In this document: positions 15,559-23,980 of the stretch, in pieces
How the letters are laid out: the number at the start of each line of letters is the position of its first letter
Numbering within the stretch: position 1 is the first letter of the stretch
DNA from: Armatimonadota bacterium
Lineage (GTDB): Bacteria > Armatimonadota > Fimbriimonadia > Fimbriimonadales > ATM1
Length of the DNA stretch: 64,000 bases
Direction: 5' to 3'
Assembly (NCBI GenBank): GCA_022567555.1
Contig: JADFGT010000003.1
Coordinates: 1 to 64,000, forward strand
Translations under genes and position numbers: made by a program
The notes under the pieces: model-generated
What the model was told of the DNA's origin: nothing
What the model saw: only the letters and a program-made list of their open reading frames with translations
Databases searched by the model: none

Positions 15559-16905
15559 ATGCCGCAAGAATATCTAAGGCTCGGCGAACTTCTGGTCGCC
15601 AAGGGCATCATCAGCAATCTGCAACTCTCCATCGCGCTCGCCGCGCAGCAGACGTCCAACCGTCGGCTCGGCGAAATCGTGGTGGAGCGCGGCTTCGCGA
15701 ACGAGAGGCAGATCGCGGAGTGCCTGGCGCACCAGTACGGCTTCGAACTGGTCGATCCCGCCGAGGTCGCGCCGCAGCCGGAGGCGCTCAGCGTCATGGA
15801 CGCCGATTTCGCCGTCTCCGCCTGCGCCCTGCCGGTCCGCCGGGCGGGCGGTTGCCTGGAGTGCCTGGTGGCCGATCCCGTAGACGTGGAGACCACCGAC
15901 CGGATCGCCCGCCTGGCCTCGACTCGCGTCCGGCTGAAAGTGGCGCCTCGCACCGCACTGCTCGCCGCCATCCGGAAGGCATACGGCCTTGACCAGGAGG
16001 CACGCTCCGCCGCAGGCGCCTCATACCCCGCTCCCCCCGGCCGGTTCTCCCAAATCCGGCCCAGGCGCGCCTTCGGCCAAATCGTCCTGCTTGACGCCTG
16101 GGACGACGAATTGAACCGAGCGGTTTCGCTACTCGCCGTGGCCGAAGGAGGGGATCAGCAGCGACGGCAATTCGATTTGGTGCGTGCAGCTGCACGCCGC
16201 TCCGCGCACGGGATCTGCGCCGTGCACGACTGGTTCCGGCATGAGGACCATTGGTGGGCGTCGCTGGAATCGCTACGCGGCGAGACGCTCGAAAACGTCC
16301 TCCGCACGAGGGGTCCGAGGTCTGTCCCCCAGGCCGCCGAGTTGGTGGCCACGGTCGCCGAGGGCGTGGACGAACTGTGCAAAGCGGCAGGGCACTCCGG
16401 ACTCGTCTGCCCCGCAAACGTTATGATTCTGGAAGGCGGGCGCGTGGTGCTCGCCCCCTTCGTCAAGCCCCCGGCCGAGTATCAGAGCCCGGAACTCGCA
16501 AGCGCGGGCGAGGCCGACAGTCGCAGCGATGTGTTCTCGCTCGGCACCCTACTCCTCGAAACCGCCACGGGATCCAACCCTTTCCGGCGCGCATCCGAAG
16601 AAGAGACCCTCGAGTCCCTCCGGAATCCTCCGGAGCCGGGCTCGTTGGCCGTTCCGCCGGCGCTCGCCCAGATCCTGTCAAGGTGCTTCCCGGCGGACCC
16701 TGACGAGCGCTTCGGCTCGCCCGTGCAGGTGGCGGTCGCGTTGCGCGCCTACGACTGGTCCGCCCCCCTCCAGAGGCCAAGCCCGGACCTGGGGGTCGCG
16801 ACCCGCGACGACCGCGACCAACTGTTGTCCTCGCTCACGAGCGAATCGGCACCCAGCGGCCGGACAGGTTTCTGGCGCCGCCTCTTTGGAAAGAGGGCCG
16901 CATAA
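15559..16905 (+). CDS. MshEN (GspE/PilB N-terminal) domain fused to a pseudokinase
   Basis: 448 residues. Residues 1-145 are the GspE/PilB N-terminal (MshEN) domain: 'LRLGELLVAKGIISNLQLSIAL', 'RLGEIVVERGFANERQIAECLA'. In PilB and MshE relatives this domain can bind cyclic di-GMP. Residues 165-415 follow a protein-kinase outline but are dead. The VAIK strand reads 'NRAVSLLAV' with no Lys, HRDLKPxN reads HSGLVCPAN (279-287), and DFG reads APF (299-301). The APE-type 'EYQSPE' and subdomain IX 'SRSDVFSLGTLLLE' are kept. The C-terminus GFWRRLFGKRAA is a likely amphipathic membrane helix. It lies 11 bases upstream of a MinD-type ATPase gene, so it probably works as a scaffold or second-messenger sensor for it. 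Confidence 0.85.
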   Translation: MPQEYLRLGELLVAKGIISNLQLSIALAAQQTSNRRLGEIVVERGFANERQIAECLAHQYGFELVDPAEVAPQPEALSVMDADFAVSACALPVRRAGGCLECLVADPVDVETTDRIARLASTRVRLKVAPRTALLAAIRKAYGLDQEARSAAGASYPAPPGRFSQIRPRRAFGQIVLLDAWDDELNRAVSLLAVAEGGDQQRRQFDLVRAAARRSAHGICAVHDWFRHEDHWWASLESLRGETLENVLRTRGPRSVPQAAELVATVAEGVDELCKAAGHSGLVCPANVMILEGGRVVLAPFVKPPAEYQSPELASAGEADSRSDVFSLGTLLLETATGSNPFRRASEEETLESLRNPPEPGSLAVPPALAQILSRCFPADPDERFGSPVQVAVALRAYDWSAPLQRPSPDLGVATRDDRDQLLSSLTSESAPSGRTGFWRRLFGKRAA

Positions 16906-16916
16906 ACGAAAGACTC

Positions 16917-17726
16917 ATGAGAACAATCTCTATCACCAGCGGCAAGGGCGGCGTCGGCAAAACCAGCATCGCCGTAAACCTTGGAATCGCGCTCGCAAAC
17001 CGTGGCAAGCGAGTCCTCCTGTTCGACGCAGACCTCGGCCTGGCAAACGTAGACGTCCTGCTGGGCACCAGGGCCCCGTACACGCTGCAGCATGTGTTGG
17101 CCGGGGAAAAACGAGTTACCGAGATCGTCGCCCGTGGTCCCGGCGGCCTCGACTTTATTGCGGGCGGCTCGGGCATTCAGGCTCTGGTTAACCTGAGCGG
17201 ACCGCAGCTGGACCGCTTCCTCACCGAACTGTCCGAACTTGAGCGGGAGACGGACATCCTCATCTTCGACACCGGCGCCGGGATTGACGACACGGTCATG
17301 GCCTTCTTGGAGGCAGCCGACGAGACGCTTCTCGTGGCCACGCCGGACCCGGCCAGCATCACCGACGCCTACGCCACGGCCAAAACGCTTTTCGCCCGCA
17401 AACCTGCCGCAAATATCCGCATGGTCCTGAACATGGTCGCAAACGTGCAGCAGGGCGAGATCGTCTACGGACGCGTGAACACGATTTGCAGGCAGTTTCT
17501 CGACAAGACGCTGCACTACCTCGGCGCCGTGCGCAGCGACCCGGATGTCGTGGCGTGCACGCGCAAACGCCAACCGTTTATCCTTGCCGCTCCGAAATCC
17601 GCGGCCTCGACCGACGTCGGTAAATTGGCCGATCGCATTCTGGGACAGTTTGAGCAAAAAGATAGACGCTCGCTCGTCGAAAGGCTCCGCAGCGTGTTCG
17701 GCATAGCGCTCAAGAAGTCCGCTTAG
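16917..17726 (+). CDS. MinD/FlhG-type P-loop ATPase
   Basis: 269 residues. The deviant Walker A is 'SGKGGVGKTSIAVN' (8-21), switch I 'FDADLGLANVDVLLG' and Walker B/switch II 'LIFDTGAGIDDTV'. The 'DTGAGI' form and the overall length suit the FlhG/YlxH/MinD2 branch rather than cell-division MinD. The C-terminus 'RRSLVERLRSVFGIALKKSA' looks like the amphipathic membrane-targeting helix of this family. Such ATPases set the number or place of flagella, pili or secretion machines. No flagellar gene is in the window. Being in one transcript with an MshEN protein points to a type IV pilus or type II secretion-like machine elsewhere. Confidence 0.9.
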   Translation: MRTISITSGKGGVGKTSIAVNLGIALANRGKRVLLFDADLGLANVDVLLGTRAPYTLQHVLAGEKRVTEIVARGPGGLDFIAGGSGIQALVNLSGPQLDRFLTELSELERETDILIFDTGAGIDDTVMAFLEAADETLLVATPDPASITDAYATAKTLFARKPAANIRMVLNMVANVQQGEIVYGRVNTICRQFLDKTLHYLGAVRSDPDVVACTRKRQPFILAAPKSAASTDVGKLADRILGQFEQKDRRSLVERLRSVFGIALKKSA

Positions 17727-17774
17727 CCCCGTCGAGGTTCCAGTTGATTTATTGCGACTCGCGCGACCCGCGCT

Positions 17775-18362
17775 TTACAGCGTGTCCCGCCGCTCGTCTA
17801 TCTTTCGGATGAAGGTGTGCGACAACTGCCGGGCTTGCGACAAGAACTCATCGAACTCCTTCTTGGCCTGGTCATGTTCAAAGCGCAGCTCTTGCAGGCG
17901 CACCTTCATCTCGTCATACAGACGCGCAACCCGCTCCTCGGCCTCGCGGACCATCGCCTCGCTCTCAACGCGGGCTTCCGCGCGCATCTGTTCGGCGGTT
18001 CGCTGCGCGGCCCTCAGTATCTCTTGGCCGCTGCCCGCCTCATCCATCAGCCGGGCGTTCTCGGCCTGGAGCCGCTCGCACTCCGCCTGAAGCCGCCCCG
18101 CCTCCTCCGACATGCGAGTCTCCTCAGCCTCGTCGTGCCGCACCTCGCTCTCGGCGGCGACCAGCCTGCTCTCAAGTTCTCGCTTCTCCTCCTCTAAGGT
18201 TGCGCGCTGCACCTTGAGTTGGCGAAGTTCGACCTGCACACTCTCGACCTGCTTAGTTACCTGGTCAAGGAACTCATCCACTGCGTCCCGCCTGTAGCCG
18301 CGCAGCTGCCGCTCGAAGAGCGGCCGCGTCGGCAGGCCGGGTTCTTGGTCTTTCTTAGGCAT
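17775..18362 (-). CDS. DivIVA-domain coiled-coil protein
   Basis: 195 residues. The N-terminal 'FERQLRGYRRDAVDEFLDQV' (about 16-35) is the DivIVA signature (FxxxLRGYxxxxVDxFL). The rest is one long coiled coil up to about 165, then 'QAKKEFDEFLSQARQLSHTF'. DivIVA proteins bind curved membrane at poles and septa and recruit partners, including MinD-type ATPases in some bacteria. It is convergent with the MinD/FlhG gene, so a polar positioning set is plausible, but it is not in the same transcript. Start is ATG at 18362. Confidence 0.88.
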   Translation of the reverse strand: MPKKDQEPGLPTRPLFERQLRGYRRDAVDEFLDQVTKQVESVQVELRQLKVQRATLEEEKRELESRLVAAESEVRHDEAEETRMSEEAGRLQAECERLQAENARLMDEAGSGQEILRAAQRTAEQMRAEARVESEAMVREAEERVARLYDEMKVRLQELRFEHDQAKKEFDEFLSQARQLSHTFIRKIDERRDTL

Positions 18363-18464
18363 TGCGCTTCTCCGTTAACCTATGGAACCGTACGGTTCGG
18401 GTACAAATTGTGTGCCAAACTGCCGCGCCCTTCCCATATCCGTCGCGGGAGAGGCCCGGTCCGC

Positions 18465-18556
18465 GGAGAGATGGCAGAGCGGTCGAATGCGGCGGTCTTG
18501 AAAACCGCTTTCCGGTTTCCGCCGGGACGGGGGTTCGAATCCCCCTCTCTCCGCCA
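18465..18556 (+). tRNA. tRNA-Ser (anticodon UGA)
   Basis: 92 bases including an encoded CCA. The acceptor GGAGAGA (18465-18471) pairs with TCTCTCC (18546-18552), discriminator G, then CCA. The anticodon stem GCGGT/ACCGC holds the loop CTTGAAA with anticodon TGA. A long variable arm (TTTCCGGTTTCCGCCGGGA) marks a class II tRNA, and the T arm is GGGGGTTCGAATCCCCC. Confidence 0.97.
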
Positions 18557-18720
18557 GATCCCCTGGCCGTTCTGGTTAATATTCGCCCTCGGACGACGGC
18601 CACCCGCCCGCCTTGTTGCCAGGTTTCAGGGAAGCGGGGCGCTGCCTGCGAGCAATACCGGCGGTCTGGGGTCCCGGAGGGCGCCGTGAGAGGAGCTTCT
18701 CTGTCGCCGTCCTTCCACCG

Positions 18721-18790
18721 AGGCTATTGCGTTGGGATGGCCGAAGCGCTCTGGAGTGCGCCACTTTCGTGCCGCTTTCCAATCGCGGCC
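18721..18790. repeat. Dispersed repeat, GCGCTCTGGAGTGC family, copy 1
   Basis: 'GCTATTGCGTTGGGATGGCC' then GAAGCGCTCTGGAGTGCGCC, ACTTTCGTGCCGCTTTCCAA. Same orientation and about 80 % alike over 68 bases to 49908-49972. The surrounding 18557-19023 has no gene that I can support. Confidence 0.7.
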
Positions 18791-19023
18791 AACCCGGCCG
18801 AGAGAGAGCGCGGCGGCGAATCGCCGCAAGGGTGCGCCGGTGGCAATGCGCAGTTGCGGTGGCACGAGCAGCCGCGTGTTCCCTCGGCAATGAGATTCCC
18901 GAGGGATTTGAAGCGAACAGGGACGGGGGCTTCTTCACAACAGCCTCGTGGAAGGGTGGCGGCAGGGAAATGAACGCAGGCGCGCATGTCGAGCGCGAGA
19001 GGTAGACTTGATCAGGTCACATC

Positions 19024-21312
19024 GTGATGAAGAGTGAGGACGATCCCCGAAGCGAGAATGGCTGGAGTCGTCGCGAGTTTGGTCAGATACTCGCTGGGTT
19101 GGGAGTAGCAACCGGGACAGCATTTGGCGGATGGGGAATCCTGGAACTCGTCCGGCCTAAAGGTAGAGCGACGTCCTGGCGAAAGTCTGTCTGCAGGTTT
19201 TGCGGAGTTGGCTGCGGCGTACGTCTTGGATTGAACAACGGCGTAATCACGGAGGTTCGCGGGGACGAGGAAGCGCACAACAAGGGTGTCATCTGCATAA
19301 AGGGCGCCATGCTCGGGGCGCTGCCGAGCCTCATCGGCCGGGCTCTAAAACCGAAGATTCGTAAGGCCGGGAAACTCGTAGAAGCGACGTGGGAGGAGGC
19401 GATGTCGCTCGTCGCAAATCGGTTTTCCGATAGCATACGGGAGTTCGGTCCAGATTCGGTCGCATTCTACGGTTCCGGTCAACTCTACAGCGAGGAGACC
19501 TACACAGCCAACAAGCTCTTCAAGGCTGGGATCGGCACAAACAACGTTGACGGCAATCCGCGGCTCTGTATGGCCTCGGCGGCTGTCGGATACGTTCAAA
19601 CATTCGGTAATGATGAGCCTCCAGGGGCGTTGGAGGACATTGACCACGCGCACTGCTTCTTTATCATAGGGGCCAATCCGTATGAATGCCACCCGTCCAT
19701 TTTCGAGCGCATTATGCAGCGCAAGCGCTCACATCCGAACACAGTTCTCATATGTGTCGATCCACGAAGAACTTCTACCGCGGATCGATGCGATTTGCAC
19801 CTGCCGTTGAAACCTGGAACAGACCTCTTGCTGCTGAACGCTATGATGCATGTTATCGTTGAGGACCGGCTGTACGACCGCGACTTCATTGATGAGCATG
19901 TTCGCTTTAGCGACGGAGAGGACACTGTCGACTTTCAAGCGCTTGAGAGCTTTCTGCGGGACTACACGCCTGAAGATATCAGTCCTCGAGTCGGCTTGTC
20001 GGCAGAGATCGTCAGGCGAACGGCCCACCTGTTCGCCCGATCGAAGGGAACGGTCTCACTCTGGACGATGGGAATCAATCAGCGGGTTCAGGGAGTCCAC
20101 CTGAATAACACGATCAATTCCCTCCACCTTGTTACAGGACAGATCTGCCGCCCGGGGGCGACTCCCTTATCGCTCACAGGGCAGGCCAATGCGTGCGGAG
20201 GCGTTAGAGATACGGGTGGTTTGGCGCACCTACTGCCTGCCGGCAGAGTCGTTGCAAACGAAAAGCATCGGCGTGAGGTCGAAGAGTTGTGGGGAGTGCC
20301 CCGTGGAACGATCTCGCCGACGCCGGGCCTCGACGCCGTAAATCTTTTCCGTGCAATGGAGGACGGTCGAGTGCGCGCGACCCTCGTTATGTGCACCAAT
20401 CCCGCCCAATCGCTTCCGGCAGCGGGCCGCTATAGAAAGGCGATGGAGCGCTGTTTTCTGGTCGTAGCGGAAGCCTTCGAGGACTCGGAGACCGCTCGCT
20501 TCGCCGACGTTCTTCTTCCGGCTGCTCTGTGGGTGGAAAAAGAGGGCGTGTTTGGGCAAACGGACCGCCGTTATCAGCTCGTGGAAAAAGTGCTCGATCC
20601 TCCGGGCGAAGCGCGGTCTGACCTAGAGATCCTGGTTGACTTGGCGATTCGACTTCGTCACGGGGACCTGATCACGGCAAGGACGCCGGAGACCGTTTGG
20701 GACGAGTGGCGGAAGTTCTCCGAGACGAGCGCGTACAACTTCAAGGGAATCACATACGATCGGTTGCAGAAGAATCGTGGTCTCCAGTGGCCTTGCCCGA
20801 ACGAATCTCATCCAGGAACTGTGCGACGCTACGTGGGAGGCGACGATCCGCTCGTAAGCAGTGGAAAGAGGATCGAATTCTACGGCCAGCCTGACCGGCG
20901 GGCGGTCGTGTACTTGCGGCGTTACCAGGAATCTCCGGAGCAGACCGACGACGAGTTTCCATTCATATTAACGACAGGGCGTGTTCTTGAGCAGTGGCAT
21001 ACGGCCACAATTACTGGCCGTATACCCGAACTCCAGATGGCTTCCGGTCCTGCTCGTTTCGAATTCAATGACCAGGATGCCCAACGGATGGATATTCAGG
21101 ATGGCACACGGCTCGAGGTCAGGAGCCGCTATGGAACTGTGGAAGGGGCCGCCGTAGTGACCGGTCGCCCTCGAAAAGGAACGATTTTCGCCGCGTTCTA
21201 TGACACCAAGCTGCTACTGAACATTGCCGTGGCGGATAATTACGACGCCGTTTCCAAGCAGCCTGAGTACAAGATCACCGCAGTTTCAGTGCGGAAGACG
21301 GGAGGTCAATAG
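19024..21312 (+). CDS. napA: Periplasmic nitrate reductase catalytic subunit (NapA-like)
   Basis: 762 residues. A twin-arginine signal is present (SRREFGQIL, residues 15-23). The [4Fe-4S] cysteines are C57, C60, C64 and C91 ('CRFCGVGC', 'GVICIKG'). The molybdenum ligand is Cys182 in 'GNPRLCMASAAVGYVQTFG', the form typical of NapA rather than NarG (Asp) or FdhH (Sec). 'FGNDEPPG' follows as in NapA. It is somewhat shorter than classical NapA (about 830). It is followed 3 bases later by a tetrahaem cytochrome gene and then a small membrane protein: an operon with no napB, napD, napG or napH. A related assimilatory or other oxyanion reductase is the main alternative. Confidence 0.87.
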   Translation: MMKSEDDPRSENGWSRREFGQILAGLGVATGTAFGGWGILELVRPKGRATSWRKSVCRFCGVGCGVRLGLNNGVITEVRGDEEAHNKGVICIKGAMLGALPSLIGRALKPKIRKAGKLVEATWEEAMSLVANRFSDSIREFGPDSVAFYGSGQLYSEETYTANKLFKAGIGTNNVDGNPRLCMASAAVGYVQTFGNDEPPGALEDIDHAHCFFIIGANPYECHPSIFERIMQRKRSHPNTVLICVDPRRTSTADRCDLHLPLKPGTDLLLLNAMMHVIVEDRLYDRDFIDEHVRFSDGEDTVDFQALESFLRDYTPEDISPRVGLSAEIVRRTAHLFARSKGTVSLWTMGINQRVQGVHLNNTINSLHLVTGQICRPGATPLSLTGQANACGGVRDTGGLAHLLPAGRVVANEKHRREVEELWGVPRGTISPTPGLDAVNLFRAMEDGRVRATLVMCTNPAQSLPAAGRYRKAMERCFLVVAEAFEDSETARFADVLLPAALWVEKEGVFGQTDRRYQLVEKVLDPPGEARSDLEILVDLAIRLRHGDLITARTPETVWDEWRKFSETSAYNFKGITYDRLQKNRGLQWPCPNESHPGTVRRYVGGDDPLVSSGKRIEFYGQPDRRAVVYLRRYQESPEQTDDEFPFILTTGRVLEQWHTATITGRIPELQMASGPARFEFNDQDAQRMDIQDGTRLEVRSRYGTVEGAAVVTGRPRKGTIFAAFYDTKLLLNIAVADNYDAVSKQPEYKITAVSVRKTGGQ

Positions 21313-21315
21313 GCT

Positions 21316-22008
21316 ATGAACTGGCTCCTCGATTTGCCCACGCTCGTGAAAGTCCTGGGAGTCACATCTTGCGTCTTTGGAATCGCTCTGTGTTATAGGC
21401 TAATAAGAGTAGGACGCGATTCTCTTTCTCGCGACAAGATGGTGAACTTGCGTATAGCGAGCATCTCGGCGCTGACGTTCAACAAGCTCTTGGCTTTCAT
21501 GGCGTTCATTGTAGTTGCGGGCATGTCCGTGTCGATCGCCAACTATCACGTCTTCAGCGGAGTTAAGGAGGTGCGTTCTTGCAACTCGTGCCACGTGATG
21601 CGCCCAATGGTAAACGATATGACTGACCCGTCGAGTGAAACGCTCGCTGCCCGCCACTTCTCGAACAAGTGGATCTCAAGCCAACAGTGCTACACGTGCC
21701 ACACCGACTACGGACTCGCTGGAACTCTAAAGGCGAAGATGGACGGATACAGGCACCTGGCTCGTTACACGACGGGCACATACACAGAGCCGATTGCGTC
21801 GCCGTCTGTTTATAACACCGACAACTGCATGCAATGTCATGCCGGTACCCGAAAGTTTGAGATGGTCTCCAGCCACATTGCGCTTCGCAAGGGGCTTTCG
21901 GATGGTTCGCTCAGCTGCCTCAACTGCCACGGCAGCGCGCACCCTACGCGCGCTCAGCGCACACCGGGGCATCCCGACTACAACGACCTGATGAAGCAGG
22001 GGGACTGA
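21316..22008 (+). CDS. NapC/NirT-type membrane tetrahaem cytochrome c
   Basis: 230 residues. There are two hydrophobic segments near the N-terminus (about 8-28 and 56-76), then four CxxCH haem sites: C89-H93, C125-H129, C171-H175 and C201-H205. This is the layout of NapC/NirT/NrfH quinol dehydrogenases, which pass electrons from menaquinol or ubiquinol to periplasmic reductases. Two membrane segments rather than one is unusual. Located 3 bases after napA and overlapping the next gene by one base (TGATG), so translation of the three is probably coupled. The partner is the NapA-like enzyme. Confidence 0.9.
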   Translation: MNWLLDLPTLVKVLGVTSCVFGIALCYRLIRVGRDSLSRDKMVNLRIASISALTFNKLLAFMAFIVVAGMSVSIANYHVFSGVKEVRSCNSCHVMRPMVNDMTDPSSETLAARHFSNKWISSQQCYTCHTDYGLAGTLKAKMDGYRHLARYTTGTYTEPIASPSVYNTDNCMQCHAGTRKFEMVSSHIALRKGLSDGSLSCLNCHGSAHPTRAQRTPGHPDYNDLMKQGD

Positions 22009-22193
22009 TGGGCCTAAGAGTTGAAGCGTGGGCAGCGATAATTGCATTCATCACGACGGCCGCCTTCATCGTCTGGCCTAACCCTTACTTTATGGCGCTC
22101 TTTGCTTTCTTCGCCCAGCCTCTCTTTATGATTGTAGCACTCCTTTACTTGCGTCGCGTGTTCAGAGAGTTGCGCAAGAAGGACGTCCTTTGA
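22008..22193 (+). CDS. Small two-helix membrane protein of the nap operon
   Basis: 61 residues, starting in the TGATG overlap with the cytochrome gene. It has two hydrophobic helices (about 6-24 and 28-47) and a basic C-terminus (RRVFRELRKKDVL). It resembles no named Nap subunit; it may stabilise the cytochrome or the quinol site. Its reality rests on the tight overlap and clean membrane-protein composition. Confidence 0.65.
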   Translation: MGLRVEAWAAIIAFITTAAFIVWPNPYFMALFAFFAQPLFMIVALLYLRRVFRELRKKDVL

Positions 22194-22335
22194 CACTGCC
22201 CAGACCGGGATCAATCTCTGCGTGATCTTGCGAAACCGCCCAGATTGCACCCCGCTTCTCGATCCCCCAGCAGCCAACTGACTCACTCCCCGGCCTAATG
22301 AATACCGGCTGCGGCTTGCAGAGGCCGCCCCCGAG

Positions 22336-22394
22336 ATGCCTCGGCAGCCGGTACCGGCCCCAGCCAAGGAAGTGGCTATCGGCTGCCGCGGCAT
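22336..22394. repeat. Inverted repeat between the nap operon and the MFS gene
   Basis: ATGCCTCGGCAGCCG (22336-22350) pairs with CGGCTGCCGCGGCAT (22380-22394) at 14 of 15 positions; a shorter GGTACCGGCC palindrome lies between. It sits between two convergent genes, so it may be a bidirectional terminator, although no T run is seen. Confidence 0.5.
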
Positions 22395-22430
22395 TGCAGT
22401 ATGCGGCGTTCGGTCAGGCCGTAACGACCT

Positions 22431-23810
22431 TCAATCGGCCGTATCAACGCGAGCGGTTGCGTCAACCGCAATCACGTCGGGCAATCCTTGCGCGGCACAC
22501 GGCCCACGCTTGCCGGCTGCACCAACGATCACATCTCCGAGACCCCCGAAGCGCCGGACAAGGAAAACGACCGGCACCGCGAGGAGTGTGGCAAGTCCGC
22601 CGGCTAAAAAGCCGAACGGAATCGAGTGATGTTTCGAGACGTACCCCAACCCGCTTTGCATCCCGATTCCGCCCGCATTCCCAATCATCGAATCGAAGGA
22701 GATGACAGTCGCTCTCTGCTCTGACGGGATGACTTTGTGCAGGTAAGCCTGTCTTACTGGACCCATCACGCCCAGAGCAACAGCCATCAGAAGCAAGAAT
22801 GGCAGCGTCACCCAAAAGGATTCCCCAAGCCCGACGCCGACTGATGCGGCGGTGAACACGCCACCCCCCCAGAGCATGAGCGTCGTCCTCTTTCCGCAGA
22901 AGCGACTGAACCATTCAACAACGCCGTTTCCTATCATCGCTGCGACCGCGACTAAAGCGGCGATCATCCCCGCCAACCAGACGGCTCCGTCGTCTCCCCA
23001 TAAGTCCAGCAAATGCGGCTGCCAAGCATACCAAGCCCACGTTGTAAAACCAATTTGCAGAAATGCCGCCACCATCAGCAGCCGGATGGGCGGGTTCTTC
23101 CAGCCGTACGCGACACCTGCCTTCGCAATTGCGTTCATTTCCGATGGTAGGCTGCCGAGCCGCAACACGCGCGGTGAGAACCCCAGATCGTGCATCGCGT
23201 ACCAGGCGAAAACGAACACGACACCCAGCAGTGCGGCGCGGACCAAAAATGGAAGCGCCAGATTGAATGTGCCCAACAGACCGCCGCCCAACGTTCCGAC
23301 CAGCATGGCGGCCCCGGTCACGATCGCCCCACGGGCGAAGACGGAATCGAGGTCGCCCCTGTGCCCAGTGGCTTTAAGGGCGTCAACGAGCCAGGCTTCG
23401 ACGGCACCCGAATAGAACGTGAAACCGAGCCCCATCACAACTGACACGATAGCAAACCCGAGTAGCCCCCCCCCGAACTCGCCCACGGCAACATAGCACA
23501 GTGTCGTGATGAGAAGAATGGCGACGCTGAGCAGGAATGACATTCGCCGCCCGCGAGTGTCCGCGAGAACGCCGGTAGGTATCTCAAAAAGGACCATGCC
23601 GGCCGTGAACGCGGAGTTGGCGATAAAAACTCCCAAAATATCAAGCCCCGAATCGAGAAGATAGAGCGTGTTGACACCCCAGATCAGCGCGGCCGCCATC
23701 GTGTAAGCGCCGGCGATGGCGAAGTAACTTCTGATGACACGGCGGGATGAATGAGTGTTCTGACTACCCCTCCTCTTCGCGGTCGCGTCGCCCGTATCTC
23801 CGCTTGGCAT
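22431..23810 (-). CDS. MFS transporter
   Basis: 459 residues with about twelve membrane helices. The MFS motif A region appears as 'GVLADTRGRRMSFLLSV' (about 80-96), and 'GVLFEIPTGV'-like sequence precedes it. This is the fold of drug- or metabolite-efflux MFS proteins with the 'EAWLVDAL' helix typical of the MFS_1 subgroup found beside no specific pathway. The last 35 residues (GKRGPCAAQGLPDVIAVDAT..) are a polar extension that may be an artefact of a late stop. Convergent with the nap operon. The substrate cannot be predicted. Confidence 0.88.
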   Translation of the reverse strand: MPSGDTGDATAKRRGSQNTHSSRRVIRSYFAIAGAYTMAAALIWGVNTLYLLDSGLDILGVFIANSAFTAGMVLFEIPTGVLADTRGRRMSFLLSVAILLITTLCYVAVGEFGGGLLGFAIVSVVMGLGFTFYSGAVEAWLVDALKATGHRGDLDSVFARGAIVTGAAMLVGTLGGGLLGTFNLALPFLVRAALLGVVFVFAWYAMHDLGFSPRVLRLGSLPSEMNAIAKAGVAYGWKNPPIRLLMVAAFLQIGFTTWAWYAWQPHLLDLWGDDGAVWLAGMIAALVAVAAMIGNGVVEWFSRFCGKRTTLMLWGGGVFTAASVGVGLGESFWVTLPFLLLMAVALGVMGPVRQAYLHKVIPSEQRATVISFDSMIGNAGGIGMQSGLGYVSKHHSIPFGFLAGGLATLLAVPVVFLVRRFGGLGDVIVGAAGKRGPCAAQGLPDVIAVDATARVDTAD

Positions 23811-23980
23811 TGGAGCATTCTACACCTTAGCCTCCGAGGCCCGCGCCCGCCCCAGACGCCGCCCCGCCGTTCACGCCCGCAGCGGCCCTTCCGCCTGCTT
23901 CGGACCCGCCGGCCGATCATCTGCTTTAGCGAACTCAGAGAGAGACCTTCACCTGACGCATCAGATGAAACTCACCGCCG

